Of a stretch of 40,256 nucleotides of DNA, positions 21,428-30,335 are shown piece after piece; the first letter of the stretch is position 1; each line of letters opens with the position of its first letter. The stretch covers positions 1 to 40,256 of the IMG/VR virus record IMGVR_UViG_3300033143_001476; one strand, 5' to 3'. The position numbers and the translations under genes were made by a program. The DNA comes from a virus. The notes under the pieces were generated by a model. It was given only the letters and a program-made list of their open reading frames with translations. It ran no database searches and was not told the DNA's origin.

Positions 21428-22882
21428 ATGATATTGTCGGATGCAGCAGCAGAGCGTGCTGTTTTAGCAGGTGTTATTAGACATGGGGCAGAGGCGTATT
21501 TTGATATTGCCGACATTGTAGATTCCCAGTCTTTTACAATCGAGTCTAATACTGTTATATTTAGCTGTGTAAAAAACTTGTTAGAGGATGATGATAGTAG
21601 GAAAATTGATGTTCCTTCTATTCTGTCTGCTGCAAAAGAGATGGGCTTTGGCGATTGGTTTTTAAACAAACAAGAAGTCGCTCACCTTTCGGCTATTATG
21701 CGTTACCCTGTTCTTGTAGAGAATGTGCGTAGATTTGGTGCTAAGATCAGGAAGCTGCAAATTGCAAGAATGATGCACGACCAATTAGGCCAGACCCAAG
21801 AAAAGTATCTTGAGATTAAAGGGGACGAATCTATATCTCATATTTTGGGGATGGCAGAAGAGTCCATCTTCGACTTTACTTCATTGCTGAACGATCAGGA
21901 CGATGCTCCCGAACTGCTGTTTGGAGACTTGGAAGATTACCTTACTGATCGAGCAGAAAACCCTGTAGATCAAATCGGAATTGCGACAGGCTTTCCTAAG
22001 TACGACTTTGCTATTGGTGGTGGCCTGAGAAAAGGAACTGTTAATGTTATCGGGGCTAGAACCAAGGTAGGTAAAAGTTTGATTGGTCTTAATATGGGTG
22101 AGAATATCGCCAGCGGAGGCGTTCCTGTTCTTTATATGGATACAGAAATGACCAAGAAAGACCAGCAGAACAGAGGCGGCTCTATGGTTTCTTATGGAAC
22201 CAATGGTTCTTCAACCATCAATCAAATTGAAACTGGAAAGTTTGCAGATAACGACTACAGAAAGAACTCTCTGTTTCAGCTTGCAAAAGAAAAGAAGAAT
22301 GTCCCATTCTATCATAAAAATATTGGAGGAAGGCCGTTTGAAGATCAAGTCTCTATAATGAGAAGATGGATCGCAAAAACAGTAGGATTGAATGACGAAG
22401 GAAAGGCGAATGACTGCGTTATCGTTTATGATTATGTAAAGCTGATGGAGGCATCTGAATTAGCCAAGTCAGACCTTAAAGAGTTTCAGCTTCTAGGTTT
22501 TATGATGACATCGCTTCATAACTTCTCTCTGAGATATGAGGTTCCTATTCTTGCGTTTATTCAGCTAAATAGGGATGGAATTAACAAAGAGTCTACAGAT
22601 GCAGCTAGTGGTTCTGACAGAATCATGTGGTTATGCTCTAACTTCTGCATCTACAAAATAAAAAGTGACGAAGAGATAGCTAATGATGGGCCAGAGCATG
22701 GAAATAGAAAGATGGTTCCTATTATCGCTAGACATGGAGAAGGTTTAGACGCTGGAGACTATATCAATATAGATATGAAAGGTGCTTACGCTAAATTAAC
22801 CGAAGGTATGACAGCTAGAGAAATAGCAGAAGGGGGATCGTATACAGATGAAATCAGTGCAGAAGAAGACGTGGCGTTCTAA
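21428..22882 (+). CDS. dnaB: Replicative DNA helicase, DnaB family
   Basis: 484 residues. N-terminal DnaB domain (about 1-110) then a RecA-like ATPase: Walker A GARTKVGKS (209-217), Walker B VIVYDYVKL (about 333-341, with Tyr in place of the usual Ser/Gly), and a C-terminal arginine-finger region. Unwinds DNA ahead of the replisome as a hexamer. It overlaps the primase gene by 35 bases, a typical helicase-primase pairing. Confidence 0.93.
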   Translation: MILSDAAAERAVLAGVIRHGAEAYFDIADIVDSQSFTIESNTVIFSCVKNLLEDDDSRKIDVPSILSAAKEMGFGDWFLNKQEVAHLSAIMRYPVLVENVRRFGAKIRKLQIARMMHDQLGQTQEKYLEIKGDESISHILGMAEESIFDFTSLLNDQDDAPELLFGDLEDYLTDRAENPVDQIGIATGFPKYDFAIGGGLRKGTVNVIGARTKVGKSLIGLNMGENIASGGVPVLYMDTEMTKKDQQNRGGSMVSYGTNGSSTINQIETGKFADNDYRKNSLFQLAKEKKNVPFYHKNIGGRPFEDQVSIMRRWIAKTVGLNDEGKANDCVIVYDYVKLMEASELAKSDLKEFQLLGFMMTSLHNFSLRYEVPILAFIQLNRDGINKESTDAASGSDRIMWLCSNFCIYKIKSDEEIANDGPEHGNRKMVPIIARHGEGLDAGDYINIDMKGAYAKLTEGMTAREIAEGGSYTDEISAEEDVAF

Positions 22883-24017
22883 GTACGAAGATCAAGGTAA
22901 GATCAATCAACTTAGCGACCTAGTTCTGAAAAACGTAGATGATATATACGACCTCTTTGGGGTAGAGCATAGGCGTGGAGAAAAGATTATATTCTCTGAG
23001 TGCTTTATACACGGCGGCGATAACGCTAACGCATTAAACTTGTATCATAATGCAGACTACAGGGTTCATTATAAGTGCAGAACCCACCAATGCGAAAAGC
23101 ATTTTGGAACATCTCTGTTGAGCATGGTTCGCGGTGGGCTTTCTAAGATAAAGTATGGATGGTCTAGCGTTGGGGATAAGACTGTTTCATTTGATCAGAC
23201 TATTGATTTTTTATTAGATAGATATAAAATTAAGTTTAACAATCTAAATAGTGAAGAAATTAAAGTCGGAAACTATGAGTTTTGCAAGACTATCAATGCT
23301 CTGGGGCAATCCAAAAAAGAAAAGGGTAAAATTACTAGAGATTTCTACAGAGATAAAGTAGATATTCCCTCTAAGTATTACTTGGATCGCGGTTACTCGA
23401 TAGAGGTTTTGGATGACTATGATGTTGGAACCTGCAAAAGATACGGTAGGCAAATGTTTAATCGTGCGGTCGTTCCCATTTACGATGAAGATGGAGAAAC
23501 GATAGTCGGATGTACAGGTAGAAGTCTTTTTGAAGAGTGCAAAAAGTGCCGGTCTTACCACGACCCAAGTAAAGATTGCTTTGATCCAAAGAACGAAAAG
23601 AGCTTTTTTATTCCTAAGTGGAGGCATAGTAGCGGCTTTAAAAAAGAAAAGCATTTGTACAACTTTCACAAAGCAAAAGAACATGTATTGAAAAGCGGCG
23701 TTATTATATTGGTAGAGTCGCCCGGAAATGTATGGAGACTTGAAGAAGAAGGTATTCATAACTCTGTGGCTATTTTTGGAACCACCTTAAATGACGAGCA
23801 GAAATATCTAATAGATAGTTCTGGTGCGTTGACTATTATTCTGATTATGGATAACGACGATGCTGGTCAAGAAGCAGCAGAAAAAATAATCAAGCAATGC
23901 AACAGAACCTACCGAGTCTACAATATCAAAGTTGGTTCTGACGTAGCAGATATGAATACAAACGAAATAACGGAAGACATTCTTCCAATAATAAATAAAG
24001 CTAAAGGAATTTTATAA
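22848..24017 (+). CDS. DnaG-type DNA primase
   Basis: 389 residues. N-terminal zinc site Cys52, His55, Cys77, Cys82 in CFIHGG ... CRTHQC. The TOPRIM domain has Glu290 in ILVESPGN and Asp335/Asp337 in MDNDDAG, the metal-binding acids. An extra Cys/His cluster (about 231-244, CKKC...H...C) is inserted before TOPRIM. ATG 22848 is preceded by a GGGGG ribosome-like tract. Makes RNA primers; next to dnaB. Confidence 0.92.
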   Translation: MKSVQKKTWRSKYEDQGKINQLSDLVLKNVDDIYDLFGVEHRRGEKIIFSECFIHGGDNANALNLYHNADYRVHYKCRTHQCEKHFGTSLLSMVRGGLSKIKYGWSSVGDKTVSFDQTIDFLLDRYKIKFNNLNSEEIKVGNYEFCKTINALGQSKKEKGKITRDFYRDKVDIPSKYYLDRGYSIEVLDDYDVGTCKRYGRQMFNRAVVPIYDEDGETIVGCTGRSLFEECKKCRSYHDPSKDCFDPKNEKSFFIPKWRHSSGFKKEKHLYNFHKAKEHVLKSGVIILVESPGNVWRLEEEGIHNSVAIFGTTLNDEQKYLIDSSGALTIILIMDNDDAGQEAAEKIIKQCNRTYRVYNIKVGSDVADMNTNEITEDILPIINKAKGIL

Positions 24018-24794
24018 ATGACTCAGATAATTGGATTTTCTGGAAAAAAGCAGTCGGGAAAAAATACATGCTGTAATTTTATAGTTATGTTAAAGCTCAT
24101 AGAAAACGGGGTGTGCAGAAAAGCTAAGTTAGGAGATGACGGGCTGATCTATGTCTCTGACGTTTTCGGAGAGTCATCAACAGGCGAAGAGTATATGCCG
24201 TTTAAACAACCTCATGTCCATGTAGATACGCTATTAAATGACATGGGAGAAATTAAGATATACGCTATGGCTGATGGACTAAAAGAAATAGCTATGAATT
24301 ATTTTGGACTAAGCTATGAGTCTGTATATGGTACTGACGAACAGAAGAATCAGATTCAAGAGCATTTGCGATGGGAAAACATGCCCGGAGTATCTAGCTC
24401 CCCATCTATGAGTCAATTTCATGAAGCGGGAGCAATGACTGCCCGTGAATTTCTACAATACTTTGGAACGGACGTTATGCGTAAAATGTTCCAAGATGTT
24501 TGGGTGGCAAACTGCATGTCTAGAATTAAAAAAGAAAAGCCAAAGATAGCCTTGATTTGCGATGTAAGATTCGACAATGAGTTTGCGGCAATTCATAAAG
24601 AGGGCGGCATTACTTTGGGTTTAACAAAAGATATTCGCTCTGGCGACAATCACTCAAGTGAAAACGTAGACATAGACAAAGCGTCAAAAATTATTAATAA
24701 CCATAACATTTCAATCAAAGAGCAAAACAGGCTGATATACCTTGCTCTTAAAGAATTGAATTGTAAAAACTTAACAGACTTGGAGAAAGTATGA
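24018..24794 (+). CDS. Deoxynucleoside monophosphate kinase
   Basis: 258 residues. P-loop GKKQSGKNT (9-17) and the C-terminal DVRFDNEF segment match phage dNMP kinases (T4 gene 1 family), which raise dNMPs to dNDPs. Length fits. It follows primase with no gap and overlaps the next gene by four bases, so it sits in the replication operon. Confidence 0.85.
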   Translation: MTQIIGFSGKKQSGKNTCCNFIVMLKLIENGVCRKAKLGDDGLIYVSDVFGESSTGEEYMPFKQPHVHVDTLLNDMGEIKIYAMADGLKEIAMNYFGLSYESVYGTDEQKNQIQEHLRWENMPGVSSSPSMSQFHEAGAMTAREFLQYFGTDVMRKMFQDVWVANCMSRIKKEKPKIALICDVRFDNEFAAIHKEGGITLGLTKDIRSGDNHSSENVDIDKASKIINNHNISIKEQNRLIYLALKELNCKNLTDLEKV

Positions 24795-25876
24795 TTCCAA
24801 TAGTTTATTTTAGAAGTAGCTCTTTTAATGCTCATAGAAGTTGCCCCACTAGCTTTTATGGAGAATACGTTCTGGGGATTAGAGGAAACTCTGGAAAAAA
24901 AGCAGACAAGGGGACTATCACCCATAAAATCCTAGAGCTTATGGCGTTGTGTAAAAAGGCAGAGCAGGACGGAATCCATGAAATTGACGATGAAGAAATT
25001 GGCTTGGTTTTTGCTGACGTTTCTGATCCTGAATATGTAAACACGATAGCCACCAGAGTTTATGAGTATTATGTTAGAAAGTGCGACTATCATGTAGGAA
25101 AGAACGCTTGGTGCGACAAGGACTTTAAAGATTGTCTAAGTTGGGCATGGAAAGCTCTAGACTTTAACGATGGGCAATTCGACCCTCGCAAGAGAGATGT
25201 TATTGCGGCAGAACCGCACTTTGACTTTGAGATAGAAAGACCGTGGGCTAAATACTCATACAAGAAGCAAGGGTTGGATGGCTACCTCAAGCTAAAAGGA
25301 ACCATTGACTTAGTAACAGACTTAGGAGATGGTGTTTATGAGGTAATTGACTGGAAAACAGGAAGAAGAAGTGACTGGGCGACTGGAAAAGAATATACTC
25401 AGGCAAACATGAAAGACAATCCTCAGATGAGATTATATCACTGGGCTTGCAAAACACTATATCCAGAAGCTCACACCCTTCTTATGACTATGTACTTCAT
25501 CAATGAAGGTGGCCCATTTACAGTTCACTATGAGGATGACGATCTAAAGAAAACAGAAGAAATGGTTCGTGACAGATTCCAAATCATTAAAGCGACAGAA
25601 CATCCAAAATATCTTCCGCAAATAGATAAGTCTATGTGTTGGAAGTGTCGTTATGTTTGTGATCTAGGAAAAACTACATTCGAAAATACCCACATAAAGC
25701 CAGAAATCGAACAAAGGTACGGACAGCGAACTAGGTATGGCGAATACATGACTAAGTGCGAGCAGATTAGATACATGATAAAAAGGCATGGGATCGAATG
25801 GGTGACGGAAAATTACATTGACCCAGAACACACTCATGGAAGATATGGTCAAGGCGGTGGGAAAATTCAAGATTAG
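24791..25876 (+). CDS. Cas4/RecB-like PD-(D/E)XK exonuclease with iron-sulfur cysteines
   Basis: 361 residues. RecB-nuclease motifs in order: His45 (GTITHK), Asp173 (GTIDLV), Asp187-x-Lys189 in VIDWKTG, and QMRLYHW (Gln212/Tyr216). Cys18 and a C-terminal trio Cys283, Cys286, Cys290 are spaced like the [4Fe-4S] site of Cas4/AddB. Probable role: resection of DNA ends for recombination. No Cas1, Cas2 or repeats are nearby, so CRISPR adaptation is not implied. ATG in an ATGA overlap with the kinase. Confidence 0.85.
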   Translation: MIPIVYFRSSSFNAHRSCPTSFYGEYVLGIRGNSGKKADKGTITHKILELMALCKKAEQDGIHEIDDEEIGLVFADVSDPEYVNTIATRVYEYYVRKCDYHVGKNAWCDKDFKDCLSWAWKALDFNDGQFDPRKRDVIAAEPHFDFEIERPWAKYSYKKQGLDGYLKLKGTIDLVTDLGDGVYEVIDWKTGRRSDWATGKEYTQANMKDNPQMRLYHWACKTLYPEAHTLLMTMYFINEGGPFTVHYEDDDLKKTEEMVRDRFQIIKATEHPKYLPQIDKSMCWKCRYVCDLGKTTFENTHIKPEIEQRYGQRTRYGEYMTKCEQIRYMIKRHGIEWVTENYIDPEHTHGRYGQGGGKIQD

Positions 25877-25877
25877 C

Positions 25878-25887
25878 GGAGTATAAT
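25878..25887 (+). promoter_or_regulatory. Promoter-like GGAGTATAAT element before DNA polymerase
   Basis: TATAAT at 25882-25887 preceded by GGAG, starting two bases after the Cas4-like stop; the polymerase ATG follows at 25924 with TTGGAGGA as ribosome site. It shares GGAGTATAATT with the site at 8401. Confidence 0.55.
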
Positions 25888-25923
25888 TGATTAGAGGATT
25901 TTTGGAAACAAATTGGAGGATAA

Positions 25924-27807
25924 ATGTATACACCGCTTCACGTACACTCAGAATACAGTCTTTTGAACGGCTTGAGTAAATGCGATCAGATCGCAGAAAG
26001 AACAGAGAAAATCGGAGCAAAGGCATGTGCCTTGACCGATCACGCATCGGCTTCTGGTGCTGTTGATTTTTCCAGACAAATGAAAGACAGCGGACTAAAA
26101 CCTTTGCTGGGTTGCGAACTGTATGTCTGTATGGATGATCTAGCTGCAAACAAAGACCAAGCCAACAGGATCGGTCATCAAGTTATCATTGCTAAAAATT
26201 TACAGGGCTGGAAAGACCTACTTTGGGTGGTGTCAGAGTCGAACCTTAAAAAGAACCACAAAATTATTCCAAGGTCAGACATGGACATGATTGCTAAAGC
26301 TGGCAGTCAAAAGAATTTAATATCTTTTAGCGGTCACGCTGGCTCTATTCTAGCAAAAGCAATATCAGAAAATGACAGACTGACTCCAGACTGGATGAAG
26401 AATGGTTGCTATATGGCTAGACAGCTTGAGACCATGTTTGGAAAGGGAAACTTCTTTATTGAAATCCAAATGATAGATGCTAAAATAAACAAGTTTGCAG
26501 GTATGCTCGCAAACGCACTAAGGCAGATATCTAAAGCTACTGGCATCCCGTGTGTTGCTACTCCCGATGCCCATTATTGCGAAAGAGACGATGCAGAAGA
26601 TCATCATGTTCTTTTATGCACCAAAGAGAAAAAGAGCAAAGATCACCTGATTCGTGACATTAAGATGGGTAGAGGAAGCAAGACCATTGATACTTTCTTC
26701 AGGTCTAACAACTACCATATTCCATCCTACGAAGATATGGTTCAAGTTCATACAGCAGAGGAACTAGCTAACACTAATCTGATTGCAGACATGTGCGAGG
26801 ACTTTAGTATTCTAAAGCCACCTGCACCGCCAGAATTTAAATGTCCAAACGGAATGTCTCCAGCAGAATACTTGAGAAAGTTAAGCAGAGATGGTTGGGC
26901 AAAAAAGATGGGTCACATTACATCGGAACATCCTGACTTTGAAAAGTACGGCGAACGAGTCAATAGTGAACTAGACATTTTTACTTCTATCGGACTATCT
27001 AGTTACTTCTTGATTGTTAATGATATTCTTAACTTTGTAAGAAGCAAGGGATATATTGTTGGCCCGGGAAGAGGTTCTGCTGCTGGATGTATGGTGTCAA
27101 ACCTACTAGGCATCACTCAAGTTGATCCTATTAAGTACAATCTAATCTTTGAGCGTTTTTATAACGCAGGAAGAAACTCGCCCGGAAAAATATCTTGGCC
27201 TGACATTGACTTTGATATTCCAAAGATCGCTAGAGACGATACAATCAACTACATTAAAGATAAATACGGAGAGTATAATGTTGCTCAAATCCAGACTTTC
27301 CAAAAACTAAAAGGAAGGGCTTCTTTAACAAGGGTTATGGCAGCAAGAGGCAATATCGGATTTGCCGAACAAAAAGAAATTACAAAATGTATTCCAGAAG
27401 AACACAAGGTTACAGATGAATTGAAAGAAATTGAAGATGAGCATGGTTTTTCTTCAAGTATTCTGTGGGCGTTGGAGTATAATTCCAAAGCGGTAAAGCC
27501 TTGGTGTCACTTAGGAAAAGACGGCAAACTTGAAGGGCCGATGGCAAAAATCTTCGAGCAGGCAATTAGGCTTGAAAATACTAAGATTCAATCGGGTACT
27601 CATGCTGCTGGAATTGTTATTTCCAACAATCCAATTAGCGAGTCTTGTCCGATGGTTTTAGATGTTAAGGGAAAGGCTTATCTTGCTGGATATGATGGGC
27701 CAAGTTGCGAGGATTCAGGATTACTTAAACTAGATTGCTTGTCGTTAAGCTCTCTGGATAAAATAATGGACGTTGTTAAAATAGTTGGAGGAGATCATAA
27801 ATGTTAG
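25924..27807 (+). CDS. DNA polymerase III alpha, N-terminal part (PHP + palm)
   Basis: 627 residues. N-terminal PHP domain: His6/His8 in LHVHSEYSLL, Asp39/His40 in LTDHA, and a PDAHY motif near 214. Then the family-C palm: GPGRGSAAG (380-388), catalytic Asp427 and Asp429 in PDIDFD, and Asp604 in LLKLDCLSL. It stops 23 residues after the third catalytic Asp, before the fingers. The remaining motifs are in a separate gene at 28695. Both chains must associate for activity (inference). No intein motif at the break. Its end holds the next gene's ribosome site. Confidence 0.93.
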   Translation: MYTPLHVHSEYSLLNGLSKCDQIAERTEKIGAKACALTDHASASGAVDFSRQMKDSGLKPLLGCELYVCMDDLAANKDQANRIGHQVIIAKNLQGWKDLLWVVSESNLKKNHKIIPRSDMDMIAKAGSQKNLISFSGHAGSILAKAISENDRLTPDWMKNGCYMARQLETMFGKGNFFIEIQMIDAKINKFAGMLANALRQISKATGIPCVATPDAHYCERDDAEDHHVLLCTKEKKSKDHLIRDIKMGRGSKTIDTFFRSNNYHIPSYEDMVQVHTAEELANTNLIADMCEDFSILKPPAPPEFKCPNGMSPAEYLRKLSRDGWAKKMGHITSEHPDFEKYGERVNSELDIFTSIGLSSYFLIVNDILNFVRSKGYIVGPGRGSAAGCMVSNLLGITQVDPIKYNLIFERFYNAGRNSPGKISWPDIDFDIPKIARDDTINYIKDKYGEYNVAQIQTFQKLKGRASLTRVMAARGNIGFAEQKEITKCIPEEHKVTDELKEIEDEHGFSSSILWALEYNSKAVKPWCHLGKDGKLEGPMAKIFEQAIRLENTKIQSGTHAAGIVISNNPISESCPMVLDVKGKAYLAGYDGPSCEDSGLLKLDCLSLSSLDKIMDVVKIVGGDHKC

Positions 27808-28010
27808 AATTTAGAAATGATATGCTAAAATTATCACAAAAGTACCCAAGTATACTCAAGGTTGTTGTTACAAAAGAAGCGTGGACTCTTCTTTGCTCTT
27901 CTTTCGACTCTACTCTTGGAAATGCTGAAGGTGAGGTTGAGGCTCATATCAAAGAAAACAGTGGGTCTATGCGATTCGAAAATTTGTTCGTGGAGGCTGA
28001 AGATGCCTAA
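27801..28010 (+). CDS. Unknown 69-residue protein in the polymerase gap
   Basis: ATG 27801 follows GGAGGAGATC, a strong ribosome site inside the end of the polymerase N-part; it overlaps that gene by 7 bases and the exonuclease by 8. Hydrophilic, helical at the N-terminus, acidic at the C-terminus. Its fixed place between two polymerase pieces suggests a replication accessory or a spacer, but no motif is visible. Confidence 0.6.
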   Translation: MLEFRNDMLKLSQKYPSILKVVVTKEAWTLLCSSFDSTLGNAEGEVEAHIKENSGSMRFENLFVEAEDA

Positions 28011-28698
28011 AAACACAAGATGGATATTAACTTTTGACTTTGAAACAGATTTGCCAGATTCAGAACTGTGCAACCCTGTGCAGCTTGCGGCTGTTCCAAT
28101 CAATCCAGAGACCTTGGAAGTCAAAAAAGAAAACGCTTTTAATGTAATGATCAAGCCCGAAGGAATTGATTCTCCAGAATATTTTGATCATCCTAAAAGA
28201 CAGGGGACAATCGACTGGCACGCTAAAAACTATGGTGTTACTTCTGACGAAATCATAGAGAGGTGGAAGAACGGCGTTGACCCCAAGGTTGCTTGGAAAA
28301 ACTTTTGCACATATTGCAGCAAGTATGAAGTTGACAAAAAACGTGGGCAATGGTATACTGAGCCAATTCCGGCAGGATATAATATTGTTGGGTTTGATAT
28401 TCCGATTGCAGAAAGACTTTGTAAAAAATATAAGACAAAGATGCCTTTCTCTAAGGTAAACAAGCTGGATGCGATGGACATGCTTTTCTGGTGGTTTGAA
28501 AGTCTTGAAGAACCTAACGACTTTAAGATGGATACATGGAGAGATTTCTTTGCTATCAAGCGGATGGGTGGTATTGCTCACGATGCCGTTACTGATGTTC
28601 TTGAAGAGTCTGCAATTATTACTAGATTTATGAAGTTTCACAGGATGCAATCGTCTGTTGCTAAGTTTAAGCACTCTTTTGCAGGGGTTAAAATATGA
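28003..28698 (+). CDS. DnaQ-type 3'-5' exonuclease (DEDDh)
   Basis: 231 residues from ATG 28003, preceded by GGAGG. The exonuclease acids are Asp12 and Glu14 (FDFET), Asp132 (GFDIP), and the His193/Asp198 motif HDAVTD, i.e. the DEDDh proofreading type. It lies exactly in the gap between the two polymerase III alpha parts and overlaps the second by four bases, arguing for a proofreading role in the same holoenzyme. Confidence 0.88.
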   Translation: MPKNTRWILTFDFETDLPDSELCNPVQLAAVPINPETLEVKKENAFNVMIKPEGIDSPEYFDHPKRQGTIDWHAKNYGVTSDEIIERWKNGVDPKVAWKNFCTYCSKYEVDKKRGQWYTEPIPAGYNIVGFDIPIAERLCKKYKTKMPFSKVNKLDAMDMLFWWFESLEEPNDFKMDTWRDFFAIKRMGGIAHDAVTDVLEESAIITRFMKFHRMQSSVAKFKHSFAGVKI

Positions 28699-30323
28699 TA
28701 GAGTTTGAGTGCGGTTGTAAGTTTAAAAAAAACGAACAGGGATTTTATGAGTTCAATCCAAACATCGAATCTCTTCCCCTTGAGTGCGAAGCAACTTGGG
28801 ATATGATTTGCGATGGTAACACCAAAGGTGTTTTTCAGCTAGAGTCGCAGCTTGGTCAAAGCAAAGCCAAGCAGGTTGCTCCTAGAAGTATTGAAGAATT
28901 GTCTGACCTTGTTGCTATTATTAGGCCGGGATGTGGAGACGCTATAGTTAAAGGAAAGTCTTTGACCCAGCACTACATCGACCGCAAATCTGGATTAGAC
29001 CCTGTGGAATACGAACCTGATGTTAGGTTGAAACCTATTCTGGAGCCTACCTATGGTATTTTGGTTTATCAAGAGCAGGCGATGCAGATAGCTCAGTTAG
29101 TAGCAGGTTTCTCTTTGCAGCAGGCTGATAATTTAAGAAAGGCTATCGGTAAAAAGAACGTAGAACTTATGGCTAAGGTTAAGTCAGACTTCTTGAAAGG
29201 TGCTGAAGAATCAGGTGATTACACGGAAAGAGATGCCGAAGAGATTTTTAGCTGGATTGAAAAGTCTCAAAAGTATTCTTTTAATAAATCTCACTCTATC
29301 AGCTACGCACTTAACGCCTATCAAACAGCCTACGCAAAGCACCACTTTTCTGACGAGTTTTTTACTTCTTATTTAAGACACGCGAAAGACAAGCAGAAGC
29401 CATTTATCGAGGTTGCGGAACTTATAAACAACGCAAAGATCATGTCGGTGGAAGTGAATCCTCCTAGTATTAAAAACATGAACGCCAATTTCTCTTACAT
29501 TAATAATGGGCCAACATTTGGTCTCGTAGATATTAAAAATGTAGGACAGTCTGTTTATGACAAGCTATATGGCTATATCGAAAGCAAAGGACTGGATATT
29601 GAAAATATGAATTGGGAACAGTTTTTGATGCGATGCGGAAGACACATCAAGTCTAATTCGTTCCAATCCATGATTATCTCTGGTTCTCTAGACTGCTATA
29701 AGGTAGATAGAAATGAAATGCTTCATCATTTTAGCATATATAAAGAGCTTAAAGACAATGACAAGGTTTTCTTGGAAGAGTGTCAGTCTACCAGTCTTGT
29801 TGAATGTATAGCTCAAAGAATTGCTTGGGTTATGGAAAATCAAAATGATGGAGTTAATAGAAGAAAGAAACTAGCATTACTAGAAGGCTCTTTATCTTCT
29901 ATCGAAAACCCGCCCTACAGCCTAAAAGACTCTTGGGGTTGGCGGGCTAAAGGCGAGAGAGATAATTTGGGAATTGAAGTTACATGCTACGAGCTAGACG
30001 AGTACAACATGTTCGGTTCAAATTGCACCTGTAGAGAGTATTACTCAGGATTTACCGCTGATTCTATATCAATAGCTGCAAGAGTAGACGACATACGCGA
30101 ATGGAAAATTCGTGGAGGTCAGCATAAAGGTGAAGTTATGGCATTTTTAAAAATATCTGATTCAACTTGTGCTTTGGATAATGTGACTGTTTTTTCTGAC
30201 GATTGGGCAAAAATTAAAAAGAACACCAATATAGGGTCTTTTTTGATGCTTAAAGGCGAAAGAGACAAAAAAAGAGGAAGTTTTTTGGTTAAGAGAGTAC
30301 AAAAGCTGAAACACTGTATATAA
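28695..30323 (+). CDS. DNA polymerase III alpha, C-terminal part (fingers + OB)
   Basis: 542 residues. Begins just before the fingers: GVFQLES (about 46-52), then the RPG segment, the EPTYGILVYQEQAMQIAQL stretch, and FNKSHSISYALNAYQTAY. The helix-hairpin-helix-like region and a C-terminal OB fold (about 445-530) follow. It supplies the nucleotide-binding and DNA-binding parts missing from the gene at 25924. A Cys-containing N-terminal extension (CGCKF) fills the junction. Starts by ATGA overlap with the exonuclease. Confidence 0.9.
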   Translation: MIEFECGCKFKKNEQGFYEFNPNIESLPLECEATWDMICDGNTKGVFQLESQLGQSKAKQVAPRSIEELSDLVAIIRPGCGDAIVKGKSLTQHYIDRKSGLDPVEYEPDVRLKPILEPTYGILVYQEQAMQIAQLVAGFSLQQADNLRKAIGKKNVELMAKVKSDFLKGAEESGDYTERDAEEIFSWIEKSQKYSFNKSHSISYALNAYQTAYAKHHFSDEFFTSYLRHAKDKQKPFIEVAELINNAKIMSVEVNPPSIKNMNANFSYINNGPTFGLVDIKNVGQSVYDKLYGYIESKGLDIENMNWEQFLMRCGRHIKSNSFQSMIISGSLDCYKVDRNEMLHHFSIYKELKDNDKVFLEECQSTSLVECIAQRIAWVMENQNDGVNRRKKLALLEGSLSSIENPPYSLKDSWGWRAKGERDNLGIEVTCYELDEYNMFGSNCTCREYYSGFTADSISIAARVDDIREWKIRGGQHKGEVMAFLKISDSTCALDNVTVFSDDWAKIKKNTNIGSFLMLKGERDKKRGSFLVKRVQKLKHCI

Positions 30324-30324
30324 T
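30315..30324 (+). promoter_or_regulatory. Promoter-like TGTATATAAT element before sigma gene
   Basis: TATAAT at 30319-30324, preceded by TGTA, immediately at the end of the polymerase C-part and 12 bases before the sigma-factor ATG. Too close for a long leader, so any transcript would be nearly leaderless; it could equally be chance AT richness. Confidence 0.3.
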
Positions 30325-30335
30325 AAGGTATAGAT

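Noticed and set aside
21097-21669. 190-codon minus-strand frame across the zinc-ribbon and dnaB start
   Set aside because: Crosses the boundary of two real plus-strand genes and is low-complexity Ser/Phe-rich from antisense Lys codons.
23244-23759. Long minus-strand frame inside the primase gene
   Set aside because: Lies wholly opposite a gene with conserved motifs; composition is that of an antisense shadow.
24791-25876. CRISPR-associated Cas4
   Set aside because: No repeats or other cas genes; the family is common as a phage recombination nuclease.
10729-27480. GAGTATAAT matches inside nrdA and the polymerase gene as promoters
   Set aside because: These are explained by Glu-Tyr-Asn codons in conserved proteins; they may be active but the sequence gives no reason to say so.
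28060-28674. 204-codon minus-strand frame opposite the DnaQ exonuclease
   Set aside because: The plus-strand frame has the full exonuclease motif set; the antisense frame has no ribosome site or domain.
27780-28760. Split intein joining the two polymerase halves, as in cyanobacterial DnaE
   Set aside because: Neither the C-terminus of the first part nor the N-terminus of the second shows intein blocks or a splice-junction Asn/Cys arrangement, and the break is at a different place from the cyanobacterial one.
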